In this document: positions 10,451-20,000 of the stretch, piece after piece
Position numbering within the stretch: the stretch's first letter is position 1
Layout: every line of letters begins with the position of its first letter
Notes under the pieces: model-generated
Seen by the model: the letters and a program-made list of their open reading frames with translations, nothing else
Told to the model about the DNA's origin: nothing
Database searches by the model: none
NCBI GenBank assembly: GCA_031549685.1
Contig: JAVBPG010000040.1
Span: forward strand, 1-52,750
Direction of reading: 5' to 3'
DNA: 52,750 bases
Source of the DNA: JAITMY01 sp031549685
GTDB lineage: Bacteria; Bacteroidota; Bacteroidia; Bacteroidales; UBA932
Made by a program: the position numbers and the translations under genes

Positions 10451-10480
10451 CCCTAACAGGATTTGGAATTCCTGTTAGGG
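10451..10480 (+). terminator. Hairpin terminator between convergent genes
   Basis: A perfect 10-bp inverted repeat, ccctaacagg and cctgttaggg, with a 10-base loop is followed by the T-rich tttgctgttttc on the plus strand. It lies 40 bases after the giant surface protein. Its right arm contains the stop codon of the convergent nth gene. It most likely ends the amylase operon and may act in both directions, although the minus-strand side lacks an immediate T-run. Confidence 0.65.
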
Positions 10481-11128
10481 TTTGCTGTTTTCGGGAGAAG
10501 AAAAGTACCTGCACCAGGCTGCGATGCCACACTCACTGCACCTGGGCTTGCGCGCCACGCAAATGTAGCGGCCGTGCAGGATGAGCCAGTGGTGCGAGGT
10601 GGCGCGCAGGTGCTCGGGAATATTTTTTTCGAGCTGCAGCTCCACCTCCAGCGGAGTTTTGGAGGAGGACTTTGCCAGGCCTATTCTTTTTGCCACGCGA
10701 AAAACATGCGTGTCGACCGCAATTACCGGCTTTTTGTACACTATGCTGGCCACCACGTTGGCCGTTTTTTTGCCCACGCCGGGCAGTTCCTGCAGCGTTT
10801 CCACCTCGCTGGGCACCACGCCCTTAAACCGCTCGGTAAGCATCACAGCCATGCCCTTCAGGTTCTTGGCCTTGTTGTTGGGGTACGATATGGATTTGAT
10901 GTGCTCGTATATTTCGTCAACCTCGGCAGCGGCCAGTTTTTTTGCCGTGGGGAACGATTTGTAAAAAGCCGGCGTTACCATGTTCACGCGCTTATCGGTG
11001 CACTGCGCCGACAGAATTACGGCCACCAGCAGCTCGTACGGGTTGCGGTACTGCAGCTCGCTTTCGGCCACCGGCATGTTGCGTTCAAACCACGATATTA
11101 CTCCTGTATAGCGTTCCGATAGCGTCAT
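10475..11128 (-). CDS. nth: Endonuclease III (DNA glycosylase/AP lyase)
   Basis: A 217-residue base-excision repair enzyme that removes oxidised pyrimidines and nicks the abasic site. The helix-hairpin-helix motif LPGVGKKTANVV (115-126) carries the catalytic lysine, K121 by alignment to the family, and D139 in VDTHVFRV is the catalytic aspartate. Four cysteines at 190, 197, 200 and 206 give the C-X6-C-X2-C-X5-C [4Fe-4S] pattern. Length matches the usual 210-220 residues. It lies 48 bases downstream of the DUF5686 gene on the same strand and may be co-transcribed with it. The linking region is A/T-rich and shows no TAnnTTTG box. Confidence 0.97.
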   Translation of the reverse strand: MTLSERYTGVISWFERNMPVAESELQYRNPYELLVAVILSAQCTDKRVNMVTPAFYKSFPTAKKLAAAEVDEIYEHIKSISYPNNKAKNLKGMAVMLTERFKGVVPSEVETLQELPGVGKKTANVVASIVYKKPVIAVDTHVFRVAKRIGLAKSSSKTPLEVELQLEKNIPEHLRATSHHWLILHGRYICVARKPRCSECGIAAWCRYFSSPENSKP

Positions 11129-11176
11129 AGTTTTTTCTTTTTTATCTATTTTTTTGTAATCTGTGGACTTCAGCTC

Positions 11177-13789
11177 CTACAGGTTAAACCCGAAAGTTAC
11201 CCCCACCACCCTGAAGCTTGCGTTTTCAAAGCCCACAAACACTCCGAGCCTCATCATCAAAAATATTTCGCTCATCTCGTAGCCCAGCTCCGAGTAAAAA
11301 TCATTTTGCGGCGTATAGAGCACGTGCGCCCTCACGTTTTCGCGGCAGTAGGTGCGGTCGAGCAGGGGCAAATATTTCAACGCTAAGTAAGGTGTAGTGT
11401 AACGAATTTGTGCACTCGCTCCCCAGGTGGGCGTGCTGTAGCGGTAGTAGCGCGAATATTCCCACGAGGCTGCATCGTTGGTATAAGCCACGTAGCCGGG
11501 CATGGTGAAGTGGTAAAAATCGGGGAAATCCACCTCGCTGTTGCGGAAAAATTTTGCCCCCTCCACCCGGTAAAACAGCTCCTCAAGCAGGCCTGTTCTT
11601 ACGTTCTGGTGAATGGAAATTTTCCCCATGCTGAAATCGCTCTTGCTGCCGAAAAGCGAAGGAATACCCTCGCGCCAGGCGATCGAAAATGTCGGGTAGC
11701 TGGAGTAGGCCATGCGCTTTTGCCGTCCCCGCATGCGGTAAAAATACTTAGGCGTGTAGCTGAGCGAAACGCTGGCAATGGCGGCCGTTCGCAGCCTGTA
11801 GTCGGCTGGTACGTAGGCATTCTCGGGCACGTTGGGGGCGTACTGCGCGCCCCGGTTGAAGAACGAGAAGTTGGTGCTGTTGTCCAGCCGCGTGCGGTCG
11901 TAGTACGCAAGCGAGGCCTGCAGCGTTAGCCCGTTGGCAAGGTCGATGCTGTTACCCACCTGCACTGTAAAATTTTCGTACAGGCGGTTGTAGTTGTTGT
12001 GCAGCAGCAGCGACAGCAGGCTGTTGCTTTGCGTTTCGGGGTGGTGGTGGTTGAAGTCCAAATCGTACTTTCCCACCTCGAAAAAAACGTTGGCCCTGCG
12101 CTCGGGGATGTAGGTGTAGCTGCCGCGCAGCTTCCACATAAAGGCCTCGCGGTTAAATGCCCACCAGGCGGTGGCGTTGAGGTGCAGCGTACTGCTGTCG
12201 GCAAACAGCTTGCGCAGCCACAGCTCCTGCCCGTACTTCCATCCGTCAACCGAGTTGAAGTAGAGCATGCTTGGCGCCACGAGCCCGTTGTGCGCAATGC
12301 GTAGCGTACTGCAGGGCTCGTAGCGCTTGCCCATGAGCAGGTTGCCCAGCCAGCCGCTGCGCCGCTTCACCGAGTCGCTGGGCGCATGGGCGAGGGCGCG
12401 TATGGAGTCGGTTTTGCGGAAGCTGACGGCCTCCTCGCGCCGGAGCGGAATGGGCCGGATTTCGTTCCAGTACGCCGTGTCGCGCGTGCGCACACCGCTG
12501 TCTATCTGCACCTGGTAGCGGTTGCTAAGGTTGAGCGATGTGGGATTTTTTGCCTCAGCCTCCTCGCTAATCAGCTTGCTTGCCTTGAGCATTTCGCGGT
12601 TGCTCAGCACCTCCTTTTCCAGCAAATTTTCCAGCTCCTTTCGGCGCTTTGCCTGCTTTATGCTGTCAGGTTTGCTTTTTTGCGGAGCGGATTTGGCCAC
12701 CGTGGATGGCTGCGCCGGCAAGGCCTGCGGCGCTTTTTCGTCGCCCGCCTTCAGCGGATTTTCGAGCGTACTATTTTTTTTAACATCCTTGTAGCGCACG
12801 GTGCCGGCGTAGGCAAAGGTGGCCTCGTTACCCAGCGCCTTTACCACGGCGCTGATGTTGTACGAGGTGGGCAGCCGCACCTCGCTCTGCACCTCGTTGG
12901 TGGACATGGTGGCGCTGAACGTGCCGAACGGGAATTCGCCGCCGAGCGTGGCGCTATAGACCTGCCACGTATCGTTGATAATGTAGATGTAACCGCCCAC
13001 CAGCTCGGGTGATTTTTTGCGGGGTGTAACCTTTATTTTGTTGATAAACATGTCGCCTTCCTCCACAAATCCTTCGTAGAAAAAGCGGTAGTTCGAAAAG
13101 GCGTCGCGGGCAAAAAGGCTAAGGCTGTACACGTTTACGTTCACGTAGTTCATGGTGTTGAACTTGCCGCCCAGCTCGGCGGGCAGCGTGCTGTTGGCCG
13201 ACAGCACGCGGTGCTTGTAGCTGTTGGGCGCGGTAAACGTAATCTCGTTCATCGACTCCAAAAAGTACGCCTCGCCCTCCTTGATGTTGGCGCCGCGCAG
13301 CTCCTTTTTGGCCAGGGTTTTTACCACGCGCGAAATTTTGTTCACCTTGGCCGTGCCCTTCAGGTACACGTCGGCGGTGTAGCTGCTTACCTGCCGGCTG
13401 TAGTAGGGCGCCATGGCAATGGCATGCCGCATGATGCGGTAGGCCGGGTCTTCGCGATTTTTGGAAATGATAATGGGCGGCAGCTCGTAGGTGCGCATGC
13501 TCATGCGCACGTTGAGCACCGCGCCCTGCTTGCCTATCCTTACAACCCCCGTAGCTGTTTTATAACCAAGGCATTGTATGACGTACGTGTAGTCTCCGCT
13601 TTTTACGTTGAGCCTGAACTCGCCCTGCGCATCGGCCGAGGTGCCCAGCTGCAGCTCGCGCAGGTACACGGTAGCGGCGGGCACAGGCTTGCCGTTATCG
13701 TCGGTAAGGCTGCCGCGCAGCACCTGAGCGCCAAGGTTACCGGCTAAAAAGGTGGCGGTAAGCAGTATGTAAATTTTTCGGCAAAGCAT
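11177..13789 (-). CDS. DUF5686 / carboxypeptidase-regulatory-like outer-membrane protein
   Basis: An 870-residue predicted outer-membrane protein of a family common in Bacteroidota. A signal peptide ends at about residue 22 (GNLGAQ). It is followed by a carboxypeptidase-regulatory-like beta-sandwich (about 24-105, with GSLTDDNGKPVPAATVYL) and a long DUF5686 region ending in antiparallel, aromatic-rich strands typical of a beta-barrel, with a terminal FGFNL. A charged, Lys/Glu-rich low-complexity linker lies near the middle (about 375-425). The frame is open 13 codons further upstream, but the ATG at 13789 starts exactly at the signal peptide and has aaggat just before it. The precise role of the family is not established; relatives resemble TonB-type barrels in the regulatory-like domain but lack a plug. 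nth follows downstream. Confidence 0.85.
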   Translation of the reverse strand: MLCRKIYILLTATFLAGNLGAQVLRGSLTDDNGKPVPAATVYLRELQLGTSADAQGEFRLNVKSGDYTYVIQCLGYKTATGVVRIGKQGAVLNVRMSMRTYELPPIIISKNREDPAYRIMRHAIAMAPYYSRQVSSYTADVYLKGTAKVNKISRVVKTLAKKELRGANIKEGEAYFLESMNEITFTAPNSYKHRVLSANSTLPAELGGKFNTMNYVNVNVYSLSLFARDAFSNYRFFYEGFVEEGDMFINKIKVTPRKKSPELVGGYIYIINDTWQVYSATLGGEFPFGTFSATMSTNEVQSEVRLPTSYNISAVVKALGNEATFAYAGTVRYKDVKKNSTLENPLKAGDEKAPQALPAQPSTVAKSAPQKSKPDSIKQAKRRKELENLLEKEVLSNREMLKASKLISEEAEAKNPTSLNLSNRYQVQIDSGVRTRDTAYWNEIRPIPLRREEAVSFRKTDSIRALAHAPSDSVKRRSGWLGNLLMGKRYEPCSTLRIAHNGLVAPSMLYFNSVDGWKYGQELWLRKLFADSSTLHLNATAWWAFNREAFMWKLRGSYTYIPERRANVFFEVGKYDLDFNHHHPETQSNSLLSLLLHNNYNRLYENFTVQVGNSIDLANGLTLQASLAYYDRTRLDNSTNFSFFNRGAQYAPNVPENAYVPADYRLRTAAIASVSLSYTPKYFYRMRGRQKRMAYSSYPTFSIAWREGIPSLFGSKSDFSMGKISIHQNVRTGLLEELFYRVEGAKFFRNSEVDFPDFYHFTMPGYVAYTNDAASWEYSRYYRYSTPTWGASAQIRYTTPYLALKYLPLLDRTYCRENVRAHVLYTPQNDFYSELGYEMSEIFLMMRLGVFVGFENASFRVVGVTFGFNL

Positions 13790-13872
13790 GTGCAAATCCT
13801 TGTTGAGGCAAGGATAGCAAAGGTACAAAATTACGAACAGAATTTAAGCAAGGCGGTGCACGCTACATGTTA

Positions 13873-14047
13873 CCTATTTCATTGCCCTCAGCTTTAGCTA
13901 AGGGTGGGAATAGTAAGCGATATAAAAAGCGCGCGGAGCAAGGCGTTTCTAGATGGTAACGCTCGCAACCCGCGCGCAATATTCAAAGGCTTTCTTTACC
14001 CGCCAGCTAAAGCGGCCTGTCCCGCAAGGCGGAAGCAATGAAATAGG
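13873..14047. repeat. Nested palindromic MITE-like element
   Basis: This 175-bp noncoding segment is bounded by a perfect 13-bp inverted repeat, cctatttcattgc at 13873-13885 and gcaatgaaatagg at 14035-14047. Inside it are further matching arms: gctttagct (13891-13899) with agctaaagc (14005-14013), and gcgcgcgg near 13929 with ccgcgcgc near 13970. The element fills most of the 335-base gap between the DUF5686 and OmpA-family genes and encodes no protein. It has the shape of a small non-autonomous mobile or REP-like repeat. No clear target duplication is seen. Confidence 0.55.
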
Positions 14048-14124
14048 GGTATAACCATACAAATTGCATGTTCAAAAATTTGTAAAAACAACTTTTTTCA
14101 GCAGCTTCCCGTTGCTTATAGATG

Positions 14125-16005
14125 CTACATTTGGGGTACCTCCAGCTTCTTACTGAATACAAATTCCACCCTTCGATTTTCCTGATGCTCAAGCTCTGTA
14201 CAAGGCACCCCTTTGCCACATTTATTTATCAACCTGGAGTACCCGTAGGCTTCTACTTTAATGCGGCTGGATTTTACGCCTTTACCAACTAAGTAGCTGC
14301 GCACAGCTTTTGCCCTAAGTGATGACAGCACCTGATTGTACTCGCTGGCGCCTCGCGAGTCGGTATGCCCCGATAGCACCACTGTAACATCGGGTTGGCG
14401 AAGCATTGCCTTGGACAGCTTATCCAGTATATTTTTTGCCTTGGCCGTCAAGCTGTACTTGTCAAACTCGAACAGCACGCCTGCCTGCAGGGCCATCTTT
14501 TCGGGGAAGTATAGCGTAAAGTTAGCCGTGTACTCCGGCTGTTGCCGGGCTGTACGTCCGGTAAGGTCAATGGTTACAGGCCTTGATACCATTCCGGCAT
14601 CTGCGGCTGCTACCTCAAGCTTGCTTCCTCCTGCAAAAAAATCGGAGGTGTAGCCTCCACTGCGGTTAGCCGTATAGCGATAAACTTTTCCGCCGTTATC
14701 GGTAATCGTAACAATAGCATCGGCAACGGGTACACCCTCCTGATCCACCACGGTACCTTTTACCAGGCTGCGCAACGTTGCATTCAGTACAACGTCGGTA
14801 TTTTCCTCCGTAGGAATGAGCAGCTGCTTATGCGGCGGGAATCCATCAGCAGTGGCTATAACCTCGTAGCGATAGGTGGAGGTTAGCGGTATATTTTTCA
14901 GCACCCCGCCGGCTACTACTGAGCTGTGTTGAGGCAGCGTATCGCCATCGCAGTCAAGGCAACGGTAGCTAATATTGGCCGCTATGGGTTTTTGAGTAAA
15001 GCTATCCACTACGGTAAGGTTGTACAACTTTGTGGGCGGAGATACAAGCAGCCGGTAAATGTTGTCGCTGGCATCAGCGCGGCCGTTAATTTCCAACGGC
15101 CGGTTGGATGACAGGAAGCCTTGCTTCTTATCGTATAATACCAACCCAAAATCGTCGTAGGGTGTGTTAACCGGTACGCCCATGTTGGAGGCTGTGCCTG
15201 CATCGGTTAGCGGTAGCGCTACCTGGTAGATATCCAGCCCGCCCAACCCGCCTGCACGGTCGGAGCTGAAGTAAAGCGTGCGCCCGTCGCTGCTAACGCT
15301 CGGAAAAATCTCGTTCTGCCCGCTGTTAACTTGCTTTCCCACGTTCTGCGGTTTGCCCCAACCCGCCTCCTCGCGATTACATACAAAAATATCCATACCG
15401 CCCAGCGTGCCCGGCATGTCGGAGCTGAAAAAGAGCCGCTGCCCGTCGGGCGTCATAAAGGCGTGGGCGCAGCTGTAGGCGCTGCTGTTGTACTGAAAAT
15501 CACGATCTTTGCGCCACCTGCTGCGCTTAGCATCGCGGCTGTAGAAAACCAGCTGCAGCACGTACTCGCGCTTGCCGTTATCTTTAAGCGTACCGCTCTT
15601 TTTCTCCACGTTGTGCGTAACAATTAAGGTATTTCCGTTGGGCGTAATGTAAATAGGCCCAACGTTGAACCGGCTGTCCAGCTCATTGGCAAACAGCTCG
15701 ACCTTGCCGGCGCCTCCGTTGGCATTCAGCGTGGCGCTGTAGAGTGCATAAAAATCAGCTCCCGTTTGCTTATCGGTGCGATGCACCAAATGGCTCGGGC
15801 GCGGGCTGTGGCGGTTACTTGAAAAAATAACGGAGCCGTTGTAGGCAAAAGCCCCCCACTCCGCCAGCTCGGTATTGACAGCAACAGGCGATATGCGGTA
15901 GCGGCTGCTATCGGGGTAAGGGTTTTGTTGCGCCAAGGCGATGCCTGCAAGAAGGCTTGCCCATAGCAGCAATCCTGTGCGCTTTATGTAAAGAGTTGTG
16001 TTCAT
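14125..16005 (-). CDS. OmpA-family protein with PD40 repeats, third gene of the adhesin locus
   Basis: A 626-residue exported protein expected to tether an outer-membrane complex to peptidoglycan. The signal peptide ends IALAQ. PD40/WD40-like propeller blades occupy about residues 50-270 (FFSSDMPGTLGGMDIF and LYFSSDRAGGLGGLDIY are successive blades). A carboxypeptidase-regulatory-like domain follows at about 385-470 (VKGTVVDQEGVPVADAIV), then a C-terminal OmpA domain at about 510-622 (LFEFDKYSLT, LSGHTDSRGASEYN, NRRVEFVF). It sits 26 bases after the PorP/SprF gene. The order adhesin, PorP/SprF, OmpA/PD40 is a recurrent Bacteroidota arrangement linked to type IX secretion and surface adhesins. 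Confidence 0.9.
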   Translation of the reverse strand: MNTTLYIKRTGLLLWASLLAGIALAQQNPYPDSSRYRISPVAVNTELAEWGAFAYNGSVIFSSNRHSPRPSHLVHRTDKQTGADFYALYSATLNANGGAGKVELFANELDSRFNVGPIYITPNGNTLIVTHNVEKKSGTLKDNGKREYVLQLVFYSRDAKRSRWRKDRDFQYNSSAYSCAHAFMTPDGQRLFFSSDMPGTLGGMDIFVCNREEAGWGKPQNVGKQVNSGQNEIFPSVSSDGRTLYFSSDRAGGLGGLDIYQVALPLTDAGTASNMGVPVNTPYDDFGLVLYDKKQGFLSSNRPLEINGRADASDNIYRLLVSPPTKLYNLTVVDSFTQKPIAANISYRCLDCDGDTLPQHSSVVAGGVLKNIPLTSTYRYEVIATADGFPPHKQLLIPTEENTDVVLNATLRSLVKGTVVDQEGVPVADAIVTITDNGGKVYRYTANRSGGYTSDFFAGGSKLEVAAADAGMVSRPVTIDLTGRTARQQPEYTANFTLYFPEKMALQAGVLFEFDKYSLTAKAKNILDKLSKAMLRQPDVTVVLSGHTDSRGASEYNQVLSSLRAKAVRSYLVGKGVKSSRIKVEAYGYSRLINKCGKGVPCTELEHQENRRVEFVFSKKLEVPQM

Positions 16006-16031
16006 GCTAACTTTTGTTTTTATGGCTTGAT

Positions 16032-17000
16032 TTAGAACAAACGTGGAGATACGACATGCTTGTGTATGATGTCGAACGTATAGGATAGCGATAATTCGTG
16101 ACTTCCATCCAGGTCTTGCCGGGTGGTTTTGCTCAAGCTCACGTCGTACGAATAGGTTAAGCGGAATTTTTCTAAGAATTCTACACCGGCAAGCATTGCC
16201 AGTGAGTTGTCGGTGCGATAGTCAGCCCCCAACCACAGCGTGCTATACAGTAGCGCAAGCGCTGATATATTTACCTGCGGGCGCACACCGGCCGTAAGCT
16301 TTAACATGCCGGAGGGCATTACCTCAAAGTCATCACTGAGGTAAAAAACATAGCCCGATTGCAGGTAGTAGGTCCAGTCGCGCACATCAAAGCGCTTGCT
16401 TTCTCCCGTTATGTAATCGTTGTTTAAAATCCTCGGAATAGAAAATCCGGCGTAGAAATTATTCGTGTAGTAGTATGTTCCCACACCTGCATTTACCAAG
16501 AAGTTTGCGGGGCTATACTGCAACAGCGGGTCTATGCTGGGATCTGAATCCAGATTTTTTAAATCGCCGTAGCGGCTTTCCTGATAGCCAAAGCTGCCCT
16601 GCAATCCTAAGGCCCAAATTCCCTTGGGGAAGTGAATGCGGTAGGCAAAATCGACAAACCCAAGAGCCCATTGGTGAACGCCTATTGTCTCAAAATTTAA
16701 GCCTGCACCCAGGCCTATCTGGTCCTGAGCCAACGGCGTATGAGCAGTGAGCGAGGCTGTATGAGGCGCCCCGGAGAACCCCACCCACTGATCGCGTGCC
16801 AACCCCACTATGGACAACGCATCTTTTGCTCCTGCGTAGGCAGGATTTACAAGAATTTCGTTGAACATATAGTGTGTATAACCGGGATCGTACTGCGCCT
16901 TGGCCGGAGCAGATAAGCCGAGCAGCAATGCTGTAGCGGCTACCGTCAGCAGATGGCGGTACGACACCCGTTTTTGTATTATCATATTAGTGGTTTGCAT
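16032..17000 (-). CDS. PorP/SprF-family T9SS membrane protein
   Basis: A 322-residue outer-membrane protein of the PorP/SprF family. The signal peptide ends APAKAQ and the family hallmark YDPGYTHYMFNEILVNPAYA follows directly. The rest is alternating aromatic strands typical of a barrel, ending RLF. I chose the ATG at 17000 because AAGGAG lies 9 bases upstream; a TTG at 17006 and an ATG at 16985 are alternatives. The preceding adhesin ends only 17 bases away. In Flavobacterium gliding, SprF is needed for secretion of its partner adhesin SprB, and PorP-like proteins associate with type B sorting domains. This copy is therefore probably dedicated to the adhesin upstream. Confidence 0.92.
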   Translation of the reverse strand: MQTTNMIIQKRVSYRHLLTVAATALLLGLSAPAKAQYDPGYTHYMFNEILVNPAYAGAKDALSIVGLARDQWVGFSGAPHTASLTAHTPLAQDQIGLGAGLNFETIGVHQWALGFVDFAYRIHFPKGIWALGLQGSFGYQESRYGDLKNLDSDPSIDPLLQYSPANFLVNAGVGTYYYTNNFYAGFSIPRILNNDYITGESKRFDVRDWTYYLQSGYVFYLSDDFEVMPSGMLKLTAGVRPQVNISALALLYSTLWLGADYRTDNSLAMLAGVEFLEKFRLTYSYDVSLSKTTRQDLDGSHELSLSYTFDIIHKHVVSPRLF

Positions 17001-17017
17001 ACACAAATGCTCCTTTT

Positions 17018-20000
17018 TTAGTAAATAATTTCTATAGAACCTTTAAAAACACGACGCCCTTCGTCGTTAAGATGTACGGTATAGAAATAGGTTCCGCGCG
17101 GCACTCGTCCCTTTCCCAAGCGATTGGCTACGTTGGCATAGGTATCCCAGCCCGGGCTGTTGGTATAGCCTGCTTTTTCGTATACCTTATCGCCCCAGCG
17201 GTTATAGACTGTAACCCGGTTATTCGGGTAATTTTCTATGTTACGAATTATCCATGTGTCATTATAGCCGTCGCCATTAGGGGTTATGGCTTCTGCAACG
17301 GCAATGTCCCCTCCTACCGTTACCGCCACCTCCTGCTGCATGCTGCTTTCGCAACCTTCGGGGCTCAGCAGGCGCAAGTAGTAGGTTGCATTTTCGGTTA
17401 ATATCGGGGTGGTGTAGCTTGCGCCTTCGTGCAAAAGTTGATAGGGTTGAAGCTGCTCATACCACCGTATCGTTCCTGCAACAGGAGTTACTACCTCCAG
17501 GGTAGTAGATGTGTTCCTCTCTATAGTAGTTTTTCCTACTACCTGTAGAGTGGGTAATGTTGGCGGCTGATTCACAACTACGCTAACTTGCTTGGCGGCA
17601 GAAGCGCTACCTATGCAACCACCGGCTATATTTTTGGCCACTACGTAGTAGGTCGTTGCTGCGTTTAGTATGGGTGTTGTGTAGGATACGCCCTCAGCCA
17701 ATAAATTAGTCAGCGCGGCATCGCTGTACCAGCGAGGAATAAAACCTGTGGCCGCCGTCGCCGTAATGGTTGCCGTGTTGTCCGCGCAAATCGCAGCGCC
17801 GGTTACCGTGGTAATGTCGCTGGCGGTCGGCTGCGGGTTAACCGTAGCCACTACCGGCTTAGCCGCCGTGGCATTGCCGATGCAGCTCGTCGAGGTATTT
17901 CTTGCCACTACGTAATAGGTGGTAGTTGTGGTCAACACCGGCGTAGTGTAGCTGCTGCCTTCGAACAGGAAGGTGGTCAGCGCGGCGTCGCTGTACCAGC
18001 GGGCGGCAAAGCCCGTGGCCGGCGTGGCGCTCAAGGTTACAGAGCCTGGTCCGCAAATGTCGGCGCCGGTTACCGTGGTAATGTCGCTGGCGGTCGGCTG
18101 CGGGTTAACCGTAGCCACTACCGGCTTAGCCGCCGTGGCATTGCCGATGCAACCTGTAGCTATATTTTTTGCCACTACGTAGTACGTGGTCGTTGTGGTC
18201 AACACCGGTGTCGTGTAGCTGCTGCCCTCGAACAGGAAGGTGGTCAAGGCGGCATCGCTGTACCAGCGGGCGGAAAAGCCCGAGGCCGGTGTGGCGCTTA
18301 AGGTTACAGAGCCTGGTCCGCAAATGTCAGCGCCGGTTACCGCGGTAATATCGCTGGTAGTCGGCTGCGGGTTAACCGTAGCCACCACCGGCTTAGCCGC
18401 CGTGGCATTGCCGATGCAACCTGTAGCTATATTTCTTGCCACTACGTAGTACGTGGTCGTCGTGGTCAACACCGGTGTCGTGTAGCTGCTGCCCTCGAAC
18501 AGGAAGGTGGTCAAGGCGGCATCGCTGTACCAGCGGGCGGCAAAGCCCGAGGCCGGCGTGGCGCTCAAGGTTACAGAGCCTGGTCCGCAAATGTCTGCGC
18601 CGGTTACCGCGGTAATGTCGCTGGCGGTGGGCTGCGGGTTAACCGTAGCCACCACCGGCTTAGCCGCCGTGGCATTGCCGATGCAGCTCGTCGAGGTATT
18701 TCTTGCCACTACGTAGTAAGTAGTGGTGGTGCTCAACACCGGCGTAGTGTAGCTGCTGCCCTCGAACAGGAAGGTGGTCAAGGCGGCATCGCTGTACCAG
18801 CGGGCGGCAAAGCCCGTGGCCGGCGTGGCGCTCAAGGTTACAGAGCCTGGTCCGCAAATGTCGGCGCCGGTTACCGCGGTAATATCGTTTATCGTCGGCA
18901 GTGGATTTACTGTTGCTGTTGCCGTACTTGCAGCGGAGGGAAGTCCGATACAGCCGGAGGCAAGGTTTTTAGGCACTACGTAGTAAGTAGTGGTCGTATC
19001 CAAAGGTGGTGTTATGAAGGAATTTCCTTCGAACAAAAAGTTTGTCAATTCGCTGTCGCTATACCAACGCGGCACAAAGCCCGGCTCTACCGAAGCAAAA
19101 AGCCCTGCCCTACCGCCTTTACAAACGGATGTACTGGTAATCGCCCTAAAATCAGTATTTTGCGGCAATGGACTAACCGTAGCCACTACTGGCTTAGCTG
19201 CCGTGGCATCGCCTATACAATTTGTCGAAGTATTTTTTGCCACCACATAGTACGTGGTCGAAGTATTTATTACCGGTGTCGTGTAGCTGCTGCCTTCGAA
19301 CAGGAAAGTTGTTAAGGCGGCATCGCTGTACCAGCGCGCAACGAAGCCTGCCGCCGGCGTGGCGCTTAAGGTTACAGAGCCTGGTCCGCAAATCGTAGCG
19401 CCGGTTACCGTGGTAATATCGCTGGCCGTTGGCATTGGTGTAACTGTGGCGGTAACGGCTTTAGCCGCTGCAGGGTCAACGGGAGTGCAAGAAGTTACCT
19501 GGTTGCGTGCCACTACATAGTAAGTAGTGCTTGCATTCAGTACCGGTGTTGTATAATTATTCCCCTCAAATAAGAATGTAGTGAGCGCGGTATCGGCATA
19601 CCACTGCGCCACAAAGCCCGAAGCCGGCGTGGCGCTCAGCACAGCGGTATTGCCGACGCAAATGCTTGCTCCGCTTGTGGCAACAATATCGCCTGCCGCA
19701 GGCAAAGGGTAAATGGTTGCCGTAGCCGGTATCGCCGACGACGCATCGCCTATACAGCCGGTGTTCAAGTTTCTGACTGCTACGTAATAGGTCGTTGTTG
19801 TAGTAAGGAACGGCGTATGAAAATTATCTCCTTCAAACAAGAAATTAGTGAGCGCAGCATCGGCGTACCAACGCGCTACAAAATCCGGTTGAAAATAGTA
19901 AGCCGTTAAAGTAACTGCATTTTCGCCGCAGGAAACAGCCTGACTAAGCTCAAGAATATCGCTGCTGACCGGTAGCGGATTAACCGTAGCCACTACCGGC

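Noticed and set aside
10463..11122. 219-codon open frame opposite nth
   Set aside because: It mirrors nth almost end to end and shows no domain; nth has all its catalytic and iron-sulfur residues.
12386..13012. 208-codon plus-strand frame opposite the DUF5686 gene
   Set aside because: It is the reverse complement of codon-biased sequence, with no start context or domain.
17859..19391. Series of 65-69-codon frames repeating every 267 bases
   Set aside because: These are out-of-frame images of the tandem Ig-like repeats in the adhesin, not separate genes.
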